A stretch of DNA of 64,000 bases from assembly GCA_018971775.1 (NCBI GenBank), contig JAGXAB010000011.1, positions 1 to 64,000 on the forward strand. The letters run 5' to 3'. The notes below the pieces were generated by a model that did not search any database, was not told the DNA's origin, and saw only the letters and a list, made by a program, of their open reading frames with translations. This document shows, piece by piece, positions 18,282-27,368 of this stretch. Position 1 is the first letter of the stretch, and every line of letters starts with the position of its first letter. Origin of the DNA: Cyanobacteria bacterium REEB67 (GTDB taxonomy: Bacteria; Cyanobacteriota; Vampirovibrionia; Obscuribacterales; Obscuribacteraceae). The position numbers were made by a program, and so were the translations under genes.

Positions 18282-19494
18282 GAAAAGTTACTCCCTGACC
18301 AAAACAAGCAAGCGGATCGAAGGTGCGGCGCAAATTGCCGATCACCGAAGCGATATCGGCATCGCCGGTGCGCTCCGCCGAGGAGGAAAAAATAAAAGGA
18401 CCGACGCTCTTGCCGACAATCGCCTGGTCGAATTCGGCCAGGGCATTGCCCCCTGTTTTACGCTTGGTACTGGAGAGAAAATCACCGACCAGATGCGCCG
18501 CGTTGGCCAGTGTAGACGCGTCGGGGCAATCGAGGAAGAGCCGGCCCATCGCTTGTCGATAACGCAAAGTACCACGCTCGGCGAAGCTGGCCAGATGATC
18601 GATCAAAGCCGAGGCGGAGGCTCGGGAGAGCGACACTTCAAGTGAGATATCGGCGGTTCTGACCATGACCGGATAGGCCTCGGCCAGTTCTTCGCAGGAG
18701 AGCTCGAGTATCGAAACATGTTCTTTTTCTTGGTTGACCAGGAGGCGGATTTGCTTGGAAATTTCGGCAACATGTAAGCGTGTGCCGCCAATCTGAACAA
18801 TCAATACATAGCTATAGTTTTGAGCAACATTGATTTTTTCGACTAGCTCGAGGGCAGTGAGCGGCACGCCGCAAGCGCCGAGCTTAGAAGCGAGGAAGAG
18901 CAAATCGGCGGCGCCGCGCCCTTCGAGGACAAAATTGAGAGTCGCTTCCGGTCTGGCAAAGAGCCGCAAGTAAGCAAAATGCGGGATACCGAAAGCGCCG
19001 CGTCCTCCCACGACGAGCTTAGTCAAATCGAAACCGGTGACGTTTTTGACGACGCGGCCACCGAGGCGGACGTTTTTGCCGCCCTCGTAGACGAGCTCCA
19101 CACCGAGAATGGACGAGCGCAGATAACCGTAGCCCTGCTCCAGATAACCGCCATCACCGCGGTTAATCACATCGATTAAACGACAATCGCGCTCTTGCAG
19201 GTCGACCGGGAAGAGCTGACCGTGCTCGGCCAGAATCGCCGAGAGCTCACTGATCAAAATACCGGTTTGAACGCCGATGACCATATCGGAAGGTATATGT
19301 TCATGCACCTTATTCAGTGCCGATAGATCGACGAGAGCTGCTTTTTTAGAGCTTGTATCGAGATCAATACCGGCAAAGTCAGCCGCTCTCGCCTCGAGCC
19401 CGCCACAAAAAATAGCAGCGTCTTCCCGATAATCAGATTTTATCAAATCGAGGAGCTCGGTTTTGTCACCTGGTTTGTCGATGATCGCTTGCAT
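18271..19494 (-). CDS. glcE: Glycolate oxidase FAD-binding subunit (GlcE-like)
   Basis: A FAD-linked PCMH-type protein of about 407 residues. The best family fit is GlcE, from GGRVVKNVTGFDLTKLVVG and YGYLRSSILGVELV, preceded by the flavin-binding stretch IGVQTGILISELSAIL. The ATG at 19494 is chosen because GGGAG lies 12-13 nt upstream; a TTG at 19506 would sit directly against that site. It precedes glcF and overlaps it. It is longer than the roughly 350 residues of E. coli GlcE, and the missing glcD neighbour leaves open whether GlcD is elsewhere or this subunit works alone with GlcF. Confidence 0.82.
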   Translation of the reverse strand: MQAIIDKPGDKTELLDLIKSDYREDAAIFCGGLEARAADFAGIDLDTSSKKAALVDLSALNKVHEHIPSDMVIGVQTGILISELSAILAEHGQLFPVDLQERDCRLIDVINRGDGGYLEQGYGYLRSSILGVELVYEGGKNVRLGGRVVKNVTGFDLTKLVVGGRGAFGIPHFAYLRLFARPEATLNFVLEGRGAADLLFLASKLGACGVPLTALELVEKINVAQNYSYVLIVQIGGTRLHVAEISKQIRLLVNQEKEHVSILELSCEELAEAYPVMVRTADISLEVSLSRASASALIDHLASFAERGTLRYRQAMGRLFLDCPDASTLANAAHLVGDFLSSTKRKTGGNALAEFDQAIVGKSVGPFIFSSSAERTGDADIASVIGNLRRTFDPLACFGQGVTFHGR

Positions 19495-19634
19495 ATCTAA
19501 AAGCAATCTCCCGTAGTGTGGTCAAGCAGACCGGCACAATCAGCTAAAATAAGCGAGTAAAATAAGCAGGTAAAATGACCGGGCCTGTTCAAACTAGCTA
19601 GAAGTATAATCGATGACCGCTCAGGAGTTCTGAT

Positions 19635-20753
19635 ATGGCCCGCAATCTTATCGTAGTGTCCGGCTACTACGGCTTCGACAACCTCGGAGATGAGGCCATT
19701 CTCGAAGAATTGCTGGTCGAATTGAGCCAATTTGCTTCGCGCGAGGAGATTGTCGTACTCTCAAACGCACCCGGGGCGACGGCAAGAAAATACGGCGTCA
19801 CCAGTGTCGACCGCTGGCAAATGAGCGGTATCATGAAGGTGATGGCCAGGGCCAGGCTGTTTATCAGTGGCGGCGGCGGCCTTTTTCAGGACAGCCAATC
19901 GGCAGGATCGGTGATCTATTATGGCGGTCTGATCTGCCTGGCGCGAATGCTCGGCACAAAAACCATGATCTACGCCCAGGGCTTAGGCCCCCTGCGGCGC
20001 CCGGTGAGCAAATTTTGCACAAAAGCGGTTTTCAACCTCGCCGATCAGATCACCCTGCGTGACGCTAAATCGATGGCTCTGCTCCAATCCTGGGGCCTGA
20101 ACGGTCATCTGACCGAAGATCCGGTCTGGCTGTTGAAAGCCGGTCCACTTTCCGAATCTTTGAAATCCAGGCTGGTCAAACTAAAAGAAGGAAAAGGCCC
20201 TCTGGTCGGACTGTCGCTCCGTCAAGGAGGTGGCTTCAGCCGCGCCCATATCGAAGCCCTGGCTGAGACTTTTGCCGCCGCCCTGCCCGAAGGCGCCGTC
20301 GTCATCGGCCTCCCCCTGCAAAAGGAGCTCGACGAGCCGGCACTGGCTATTTTTGCCGAACGCTTCCAGGAGCTTGGCCATACATTCAATCGCCTCGACT
20401 TTAAGGAACTCAGCTTGCCCAGCCAGTGGTTGACTTTGATCGGCGGCCTGGACATCGTCGTCGGCATGCGATTGCATTCGCTGATTATGGCTCTGAGTGC
20501 CGGCGTACCGGTGGTCGGCATCGCTTACGATCCAAAAGTATCGCGCATACTCGAGCAATTCGAGCAAGCCAATTTGACTTACGAGCGCGAAGCCGAATCG
20601 ATCAGTGCAACAGAAAAAGACGATTGGCTAGCCATCCTGCGCCGGAGCGTGCAAGAACGCGCCGCCTACAGCAAGAAGGCTAGTCAGGAGGCAAGCCGCT
20701 GCCGCGAACTGGCTTGCCAGAATCCGCTCGTTATGGCTAAGATTCTCGCTTAG
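19635..20753 (+). CDS. csaB: Polysaccharide pyruvyl transferase CsaB
   Basis: CsaB adds a ketal pyruvate to cell-wall-linked polysaccharide, the ligand for SLH domains of S-layer and outer-membrane anchoring proteins. The 372-residue protein begins RNLIVVSGYYGFDNLGDEAI and has FISGGGGLFQD, AQGLGPLRRP and, near the C-terminus, VVGMRLHSLIMALSAGVPVVG, all matching CsaB-type pyruvyl transferases. The ATG is preceded by CAGGAG. A TATAAT lies at 19605-19610. The gene opens a three-gene run with a WecG/TagA transferase and Mini-RNase III. No SLH-domain protein is present in this window. Confidence 0.93.
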   Translation: MARNLIVVSGYYGFDNLGDEAILEELLVELSQFASREEIVVLSNAPGATARKYGVTSVDRWQMSGIMKVMARARLFISGGGGLFQDSQSAGSVIYYGGLICLARMLGTKTMIYAQGLGPLRRPVSKFCTKAVFNLADQITLRDAKSMALLQSWGLNGHLTEDPVWLLKAGPLSESLKSRLVKLKEGKGPLVGLSLRQGGGFSRAHIEALAETFAAALPEGAVVIGLPLQKELDEPALAIFAERFQELGHTFNRLDFKELSLPSQWLTLIGGLDIVVGMRLHSLIMALSAGVPVVGIAYDPKVSRILEQFEQANLTYEREAESISATEKDDWLAILRRSVQERAAYSKKASQEASRCRELACQNPLVMAKILA

Positions 20754-20797
20754 TCACCCACCATATTTGATACCGGCGTCAGGGGAAGTGATCCAAG

Positions 20798-21583
20798 TTG
20801 TCTGAAAGCAATCAACTAAGCGTCCAAAATAAAAACAGAGAATCGGTGCTCGGCTATCCGGTCGATCTCTATAACGAAGCACAGGCCCTGGCTGAAATAG
20901 AAACGGCCTGGAAAAACAATCGCGGCTTGCATGTGGTGACAATCAATGCCGAAATGATCGTCGCTTCGCAAAAGGATAAGAGTCTGGACAAAATTGTGCG
21001 CCAGGCCGATTTGATTGTACCTGATGGTGCCGGCGTCGTGCAGGCGCTCCGTCTCTCCGGCGCTCGCGTCAGTCGTTTACCCGGCATCGAGCTCGCCGAT
21101 GCCACACTGGCGAGGGCCGCGGCCCTTGGCGAAGCAGTAGCATTTTTAGGTGGAAGGCCGGAAGTAATGGACAAATTGCTCCAGGTATTGCCCGAGAAAT
21201 ATCCGACTTTAAAAATAGTCGCCCATCAAAATGGTTTTTTTCCAGCTGAGGATGAAGGATCGGTTGTTGAAAAAATCAGCGCAGCCCAGCCCAAATTGCT
21301 GCTCGTCGCCCTCGGCGTGCCGCGTCAAGAATTTTTTATCGCTCGTCACGCCGCGAAATTCAAACACACCGTCGTCATCGGTGTAGGCGGCAGCTTCGAT
21401 GTCTGGACCGGTTTTGTCGAGCGCGCACCGGAAGCTTATCGCAATCTCAATCTCGAATGGTTTTATCGTCTGAAAAAAGAACCCTGGCGTTTTCAACGCA
21501 TGGCAGGCTCGCTGCCAAACTTCGCCTTGCAAGTATTGCTCTCCACCGCAGCAAAAAAACTGGGCCTGACTAAAAAGAAGTAA
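20798..21583 (+). CDS. WecG/TagA/CpsF-family glycosyltransferase
   Basis: A 261-residue GT26-family enzyme. Members transfer N-acetylmannosamine(-uronic acid) to lipid-linked sugars in teichoic acid linkage-unit or enterobacterial common antigen synthesis. Motifs: TINAEMIVASQKD, IVPDGAGVVQALRL (catalytic Asp), ARAAALGEAVAFLGGRPEV and LLLVALGVPRQEFFI, ending near GVGGSFDVWTGFVERAPE and NLEWFYRL. The TTG start has AGGGGAAG nine bases upstream. It follows csaB by 44 nt, and the csaB-tagA pairing suggests the two act on the same secondary cell-wall polymer (inference). Confidence 0.9.
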   Translation: MSESNQLSVQNKNRESVLGYPVDLYNEAQALAEIETAWKNNRGLHVVTINAEMIVASQKDKSLDKIVRQADLIVPDGAGVVQALRLSGARVSRLPGIELADATLARAAALGEAVAFLGGRPEVMDKLLQVLPEKYPTLKIVAHQNGFFPAEDEGSVVEKISAAQPKLLLVALGVPRQEFFIARHAAKFKHTVVIGVGGSFDVWTGFVERAPEAYRNLNLEWFYRLKKEPWRFQRMAGSLPNFALQVLLSTAAKKLGLTKKK

Positions 21584-21588
21584 AAGCC

Positions 21589-22002
21589 ATGCTCTTCAAC
21601 AAGATTTTTATGGAAGGCAAAGACGAGAGCGAGAAGATTCGCCTGGTGAAAGATATGCCTCTGAAAAATCTCGCTCACCTCGGAGACGTTGTCTTCGAGC
21701 TTTTCGAGCGCGAATACGAAACGGTGTCCGCCGTTTCGGTCGAGCACTTGCACAAGCAGGTGGTCGCCCGCGTCAATAGCCACGAGCAAGCAAGATTGCT
21801 CACCTTGCTCAAACCGTTGCTCAGCGAGGCAGAGCTCGATATTGTCCGGCGGGCCCGCAACTTAAAACCGGGCAGCTTCCGACGCAATGTCGAACAAGCC
21901 GTACTCAGACAGGCCACCGCCTTCGAAGCCTTGATCGGTTATCTCTATTTGCTCGACGAAAATCGTCTCCAGGCTCTGCTCGACAAGACGCGGCCGGATT
22001 GA
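21589..22002 (+). CDS. mrnC: Mini-ribonuclease III
   Basis: MrnC is a dsRNA endonuclease made only of the RNase III catalytic domain; in Bacillus it matures 23S rRNA. The 137-residue protein has the family pattern LAHLGDVVFELFEREY near residue 25-40, the long helix HEQARLLTLLKPLLSEAELDIVRRARNLKPG, and the second acidic site in ATAFEALIGYLYLL. No dsRNA-binding domain follows. It begins 5 nt after the WecG/TagA stop, so it belongs to the same transcript. The Shine-Dalgarno sequence is weak. Mini-III is also found in cyanobacteria. Confidence 0.88.
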   Translation: MLFNKIFMEGKDESEKIRLVKDMPLKNLAHLGDVVFELFEREYETVSAVSVEHLHKQVVARVNSHEQARLLTLLKPLLSEAELDIVRRARNLKPGSFRRNVEQAVLRQATAFEALIGYLYLLDENRLQALLDKTRPD

Positions 22003-22131
22003 CGGTCGGCGCGTTGAATATGAAGCGCAAACCTTAACAATAGTTTGAATTGACCGGATCCCTTTGGAACTGGTGTTAACTTAGCCTTCAGGGACGCCCC
22101 GCCTCGGACCATTTCAACAAAAAGTAAAACA

Positions 22132-23262
22132 GTGTCAACCAAGACAGAAGACATCTACCTCACACTTCTGCTCAATTCTGCTGACGCGGTCATTGTGACC
22201 GACGCTGCCGGCTTGATCACGACAGTCAATCCCTCCTTCATCAGATTGATTGGTGCCGACGAAAAAGAGATTGTCGGACATCCGCTTGGCTCCTTCATCG
22301 ACATGAACAGCCACGATCATGAAGATCAGGGCTCTGCTGCAGCCAAAACAAAGATCGACAAGGTCGTAGGCAGTGAGGAAGACTGCGAACCGAAGCCGGT
22401 CACCGTTTTCACGCGAGGCGGCGGCGAATTTGTCATGCCGGCGGCGCAATTTCCGATTGCCGGCAACGGCACCGGCAACGGCAAAGGAAATAAAGACTGC
22501 ACCCATCTGACTATCGTCTATGTCATCCAGGCTAATTCTCTACAACAGGCACAAACAGAGTTTGTCAGCACGGTCAGCCATGAATTGCGTACGCCGCTGA
22601 CCAGTATCAAGGGCTTCGCCGACACGATTTTGCGCGCCGGGGACAGACTGGAAGTGAGCCAGCAGAGACGCTATGTCGGCATCATCAAAGATCAAGCCGA
22701 TCGTCTGACCCGGCTGGTCGAAGATATCCTGGCCGTATCAAGATTAGAATCGAAAAAATTACAATTGACGATCCGGGCCATCGATTTGAAAGACGCCATC
22801 GAGCGTGTCATGCAAAACCTGGCCGACAAAGGTAAAAATCACAAGCTGGTTGTGCAGGTACCCGCCGGCCTGACGCCGGTTTGGGGTGATGCCGATAGAT
22901 TAGAACAGATTCTCACCAATTTGATCGATAATGCAATTAAGTACAGTCCGGCCGGCACCACAGTCACCGTTGCCGCCAAAGGCATTCAGGGCGAGCCGGA
23001 ACTGGTCGAATTTGCCGTTTGCGACCAGGGTGTAGGTATTCCGGAAGAGCACATACCACAGGTCTTTTCCAAGTTTGGTCGACTGGACAATCCCCTCGTC
23101 AGACAAACGGAAGGTACCGGCCTCGGCCTCTACATCACACGTTCTCTCGTCCTTGCCCTGGGTGGGCAAATAACCGTCACCAGTCAACCGGGCAGCACTA
23201 CATTTACAGTCAGACTGCCCGCCTCCACCCTCGAGCAGCAGGCCGCCCGAGGGAGGGACTGA
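22132..23262 (+). CDS. PAS-domain sensor histidine kinase
   Basis: A 376-residue soluble kinase. The PAS domain spans about residues 5-130 (LLLNSADAVIVTDAAGLITTVNPSF at its start) with a Gly/Asn-rich insertion near 110-125. The DHp helix carries SHELRTPLTSIKG, and the HATPase domain has NLIDNAIKYS, DQGVGIP and GTGLGLYI. No transmembrane helix is seen, so it senses an intracellular signal. The GTG start has only a weak purine-rich site. Its stop overlaps the start of the next gene (TGATG), which codes for a REC-containing protein lacking phospho-acceptors, so its real partner may be elsewhere. Confidence 0.92.
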   Translation: MSTKTEDIYLTLLLNSADAVIVTDAAGLITTVNPSFIRLIGADEKEIVGHPLGSFIDMNSHDHEDQGSAAAKTKIDKVVGSEEDCEPKPVTVFTRGGGEFVMPAAQFPIAGNGTGNGKGNKDCTHLTIVYVIQANSLQQAQTEFVSTVSHELRTPLTSIKGFADTILRAGDRLEVSQQRRYVGIIKDQADRLTRLVEDILAVSRLESKKLQLTIRAIDLKDAIERVMQNLADKGKNHKLVVQVPAGLTPVWGDADRLEQILTNLIDNAIKYSPAGTTVTVAAKGIQGEPELVEFAVCDQGVGIPEEHIPQVFSKFGRLDNPLVRQTEGTGLGLYITRSLVLALGGQITVTSQPGSTTFTVRLPASTLEQQAARGRD

Positions 23263-24665
23263 TGCTCCTGCCCACACCAGTAATTTTAATCATCAATCAA
23301 CCGAGACAGGCGGCCGAATTTGCTTCGGTCCTGGAAAAGACAGGCAGCAAGGTGCACGCCGTCACCTCATTTGAAGAAGCGAACGAGCTGCTCTCTTTCC
23401 TCCATCCGGACATCATAATTTTGCCCAATGAACTGGGAGGCACCAACCCTGGTGACGGCAGACTCTATTGCCAGCAAATCCGAGCGACGCTGGCGCCGCC
23501 GCGCCCCGTGCTTGTTTTGCTCCATCCATCCACTGATGTCACCGAACGCATCAATGCTTTCCGCTACGGCGCCGATGACGTCCTCGGTGATCCAATCGAC
23601 AAAAACGAACTGGCCATCCGCGTCCTCGCTCACCTGAGACGCCGTCAGGAAGAATTTTCCAGCCAGTTGACCCAGCTTCCCGGCCCCAACTTGATCCGCC
23701 GCATGCTCGATCAATGCTTGATTTCGGACAAACTATGGGCGGCCATTTCAGTCGACCTGAATAAAATCCGCGTCTACAACGAAACCTACGGCGACCTGGC
23801 CGGTGATCAACTGATCAAGGCTCTGGCAGCGATTTTAGTCGATGTCGCAGACGACAACGAATTTGTCGGGCACATCGAAGCCGATGACTTTTTGATGGTG
23901 ACGCGACCGGAAGTAGCCGAGCGCAAAGCAGAGCTGATCTGCCAGCAGTTTGACAGCATCAGCGCTCGCTTTTATCCCAAAGGTGATATCGCCCGCGGTT
24001 ACTTGATCTCCACCGGTCGTGGTGGCATCCGCAGACGCGTTCCTCTGATCTCGATTGCCCTCGGTATCGTCAACAGCACAGTCCGCAAATTCCAATCCTA
24101 TGTCGATGTACTGACGACAGCCCGTGACTATCGTTATCTGGCCAAGCAACAACAGGGCTCTTTTTGGGTTTCGGATCGCAGCGAAAGCAGCCACGCTCCG
24201 GAGAGTCTGAAAGCAGCAGTCGGTGTCGGCAGCAGCAGCCAGGCCAAGTCAAACGGCAGCACATCCTCCGGCCTGCTTGTCGCTGTCGAGCGGACGACCC
24301 GCATCCTCGTCGTCGAGCCGGACGGCGCCATGGCCTGCCTGCTCCAGGAAACCCTCGCCCTCGAAGGTTATTGCGTCCAGGTAACGAGCTCGGCCGATGA
24401 AGCCCTTGAGCTCGCCCGTTACGAACCTCGCCCCGACTTAATTTTGCTCGAATCCAATCTGACCGGACGCAAGATGGACGGTTGGAAACTTTGCCGCGAA
24501 CTCAAGTCCGACGACGAGCTGAGCAAGATCTGGATCGTCATGGCCACGTCTCATCCAGACCAATCCCTGGCCCTCGAAGCCGGCGCCGATCTTTATCTGC
24601 CCAAGCCCTTCGACATGCCCTCTCTTCTCAACGAAGTGAGCTTGCTCCTGCGCAGCCGCGGTTGA
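23262..24665 (+). CDS. REC-degenerate GGDEF-REC protein with no phospho-acceptor Asp
   Basis: A 467-residue protein. REC1 is at about 8-125, where the phospho-acceptor position is Pro55 (IIILP). A GGDEF-like domain spans about 140-300, in which the GGDEF motif reads EADDF (206-210). A low-complexity Ser/Gly linker (305-340) leads to REC2 (347-465) with Glu397 (LILLE) in place of Asp, though the VVEPD pocket and LPKPF Lys remain. Translation is coupled to the upstream kinase by a 1-nt stop/start overlap, with GAGGGAGG before the ATG. It is unlikely to make c-di-GMP and cannot be phosphorylated at the usual sites. It may be a scaffold or constitutive output module. Confidence 0.85.
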   Translation: MLLPTPVILIINQPRQAAEFASVLEKTGSKVHAVTSFEEANELLSFLHPDIIILPNELGGTNPGDGRLYCQQIRATLAPPRPVLVLLHPSTDVTERINAFRYGADDVLGDPIDKNELAIRVLAHLRRRQEEFSSQLTQLPGPNLIRRMLDQCLISDKLWAAISVDLNKIRVYNETYGDLAGDQLIKALAAILVDVADDNEFVGHIEADDFLMVTRPEVAERKAELICQQFDSISARFYPKGDIARGYLISTGRGGIRRRVPLISIALGIVNSTVRKFQSYVDVLTTARDYRYLAKQQQGSFWVSDRSESSHAPESLKAAVGVGSSSQAKSNGSTSSGLLVAVERTTRILVVEPDGAMACLLQETLALEGYCVQVTSSADEALELARYEPRPDLILLESNLTGRKMDGWKLCRELKSDDELSKIWIVMATSHPDQSLALEAGADLYLPKPFDMPSLLNEVSLLLRSRG

Positions 24666-24844
24666 TTAGACGATATTTTTCTCACAGCTACCTGAGGCGC
24701 GTTGACATGTGTCCAAAATCAGCATAACCGGCGCGCAAAAATCCAGCAATTCTGAGATAAAATTCTCGGCAAGGAAATCATTTCTCAGATCTTTTTTCTT
24801 ACATGCGGACGTCATCCGCGTCCTCCTAGCCAGGGATAACCGTC

Positions 24845-27367
24845 TTGAATTTTGACCGAACACCCCGGCAAGTCTACTGGGGAGTATTTCTCCTTTCATT
24901 TGCGACGCTGGCCTACGAGATACTTTTGACGCGCATATTTAGCGTGACGCTCTGGTATCACTTTGCCTTCATGGTTGTCTCGATTGCCATGTTTGGACTG
25001 ACAATCGGTGCGCAGACGGTCTTTACCAGGCGGCAATCACTTGCTTCACCAAAACTTTTTACGATGCTTGGCATCAGTAGCGCCCTTTTCGGCCTGGCTA
25101 TCTTCACTTCGTCATATTTGCTTTTAGATGTCTCTGAAGTAGCTCGTATGCTCTTTCCCGGCATGCCGGTACCAGCTACTGTCATCGCTTGTTATCTGAT
25201 CACCCTCGTGCCCTTTTGTCTAAGCGGTTTTCTGATCTCGGCGCTGCTTACATTTTTCCCCCTGGACACACCGAAAATTTATGCCTTTGACCTCTGGGGA
25301 GCAGCACTCGGCTGCCTTTTAATAGTCGGTATCTTAAGCCTCACCGACGCGCTTTCGGCGGTTTTAATGATCGCCACGATAGCCGCAGCCACGAGCATAA
25401 TATTTTTATTGACCAGAGCGGCTCCTCTCGATGACGAAGCGATAGCCGACACTGAGCGGCTGGCACTGCAAAAGAAATGGCTACCGGCCGCCCTGACGCT
25501 AACGGCTCTCCTGGCCGCCGGTACGATTGTTCAAGGCAACCAAAGCCTTGCCGCCCTCCATCCCTTGAAGTTGACCTGGGTCAAGTTTAGCCGCGAACCA
25601 AAGCCACTCTTTGAAAAATGGAACGCCTTTTCGCGTATCACCGTGCTCGGTGACCCGACTAAACCCTGGTATCCCTTTGCCTGGGGGCTCAGTCCCACTT
25701 ACAAAGATCCGGAAATGCTCGAGCGGCTGGATTTGCACATCGACGGCAATGCCCGCACTGTCATGACCAAACTCAAGGTGCCGCCTGCCGAGCTGCGCTT
25801 CCCCAAATACGACATCGTCAACATGGCCCACCACTTGCGTCCGCATAGCGACGTCTGTGTAGTCGGGGTCGGTTCAGGCCGCGATATTTTGAGTGCTCTA
25901 TGTTTTCAGCAAAAGTCGGTAACCGGCGTTGAAGTAAACAATGTCATTCTCGAGGCCTTGAATAAAAATTTCGGCGATTTCAGCGGACACCTCGACCGCT
26001 ATCCCGGCGTCAGATTGATAAACAGCGAAGCTCGCAGCTATCTCGCCCAGAGCGGTCAGCACTTCGACATCATTCAGCTTTCATTGATCGATACCCTCGC
26101 CGCCGGGGCGGCCGGGGCATTTTCCCTGGCCGAAAATTCACTCTATACCCAGGACGGCTGGCTGGTCTTTTTACATGCCCTCAAACCGACCGGCATTCTC
26201 ACAGTAACGCGCTGGTATCACCGCGACATGCCGGCAGAAACCTATCGCATCGTCTCTCTGGCACACGATTCTCTTGTAAAAATCGGCGTCAAAGAACCAC
26301 GCAAACACATCCTCCTGGCCAAATGCAAACGCCCAAAACTGGACATAGACTTTGACGTGGCCACGATTCTGGTCAGTCCACAGCGCTTCGATAGCGCCCA
26401 GCAAGAGCAGTTTGAAAAACTCTGCAGCGACATGCAGTTCGACCTCTTACTCGACGAAAAAAAAGATGCAGATCCAATCATCGCCGCACTGGCCGAGGGC
26501 AAAGAGAACACCGCTCTGGACAGCGCTCCATACAATGTCTCAGCCAGCACGGACGACTCACCATATTTTTTCCAGATGCTCAAACTGAGCAGTATTTTCG
26601 CCCCATCGATCTGGTCAGACAAGGCTGAAAATCATGCTTTACGTCAGTACGGCAATGCCGTGGCGATTTTCAGCTTACTGGTCTTGCTTCTGGTGGTGAG
26701 CGTGATGACGGTGATTTCCATCTTTTTACCTCTGTTGCTGGCCAGGCAAAATAAAAGCGAGCAAGAAGCGCCGACAACAGATAGAAAAACGATCGCTTTG
26801 CTCTCCATATATTTTCTCTGCATCGGCCTTGGCTATATGTTTTTGGAAGTGGCTCAAATGTCGCGCTTGATCGTGCTACTCGGGCATCCGACTTTTGGTC
26901 TTTCGGTGGTACTCTTCGCCCTGCTCATATCGGGCGGAGCGGGCAGCTACTCGCTAAACAAAATGAGCGCCGGAAAAATCGAATCAACAGTCGATGAGCG
27001 CTTTATGCTGCTTCTGGCAATAAGCCTGCTGATCGGACTGGTCACCGCTCCGGCCATGACGGCCTGCCAGGCCTTTGACATACCGCTGCGCATCGTCGTT
27101 GCCCTGGCGCTGATTTTGCCCCTGGGCTTTTGTATGGGCATGGCCATGCCTCTCGGCCTGAAAATCGCCAGCTACAAAGATGCAAACCTCATCCCCTGGC
27201 TCTGGGGAATCAATGGCGCTGCTTCGGTCCTGGGCTCAGTCCTGTGCATCCTTGTCTCAATCTGGTATGGACTGACTTTCTCTTACTTTCTCGGCATGAC
27301 TTTCTACGTCATTGCTTTCATCGCCGTTCGCCTCGCCCTATCAAAAGGCAAGCCACTTAATCAGTAG
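24845..27367 (+). CDS. Polytopic membrane protein with spermidine-synthase-like domain
   Basis: An 840-residue protein in three parts: six or so N-terminal transmembrane helices (residues 10-240), a soluble Rossmann domain of spermidine synthase/methyltransferase type (about 320-520), and six to seven C-terminal helices (600-835). The soluble part has VGVGSGRDILSA and GVEVN for the nucleotide site and IQLSLIDTLAAGAAGAFSL where true aminopropyltransferases carry the catalytic Asp region, so it belongs to the uncharacterised membrane 'spermidine synthase-like' group. TTG start after CAGGGAT. It stops 1 nt before the convergent gmhB stop. Substrate unknown; polyamine synthesis should not be assumed. 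Confidence 0.8.
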   Translation: MNFDRTPRQVYWGVFLLSFATLAYEILLTRIFSVTLWYHFAFMVVSIAMFGLTIGAQTVFTRRQSLASPKLFTMLGISSALFGLAIFTSSYLLLDVSEVARMLFPGMPVPATVIACYLITLVPFCLSGFLISALLTFFPLDTPKIYAFDLWGAALGCLLIVGILSLTDALSAVLMIATIAAATSIIFLLTRAAPLDDEAIADTERLALQKKWLPAALTLTALLAAGTIVQGNQSLAALHPLKLTWVKFSREPKPLFEKWNAFSRITVLGDPTKPWYPFAWGLSPTYKDPEMLERLDLHIDGNARTVMTKLKVPPAELRFPKYDIVNMAHHLRPHSDVCVVGVGSGRDILSALCFQQKSVTGVEVNNVILEALNKNFGDFSGHLDRYPGVRLINSEARSYLAQSGQHFDIIQLSLIDTLAAGAAGAFSLAENSLYTQDGWLVFLHALKPTGILTVTRWYHRDMPAETYRIVSLAHDSLVKIGVKEPRKHILLAKCKRPKLDIDFDVATILVSPQRFDSAQQEQFEKLCSDMQFDLLLDEKKDADPIIAALAEGKENTALDSAPYNVSASTDDSPYFFQMLKLSSIFAPSIWSDKAENHALRQYGNAVAIFSLLVLLLVVSVMTVISIFLPLLLARQNKSEQEAPTTDRKTIALLSIYFLCIGLGYMFLEVAQMSRLIVLLGHPTFGLSVVLFALLISGGAGSYSLNKMSAGKIESTVDERFMLLLAISLLIGLVTAPAMTACQAFDIPLRIVVALALILPLGFCMGMAMPLGLKIASYKDANLIPWLWGINGAASVLGSVLCILVSIWYGLTFSYFLGMTFYVIAFIAVRLALSKGKPLNQ

Positions 27368-27368
27368 T

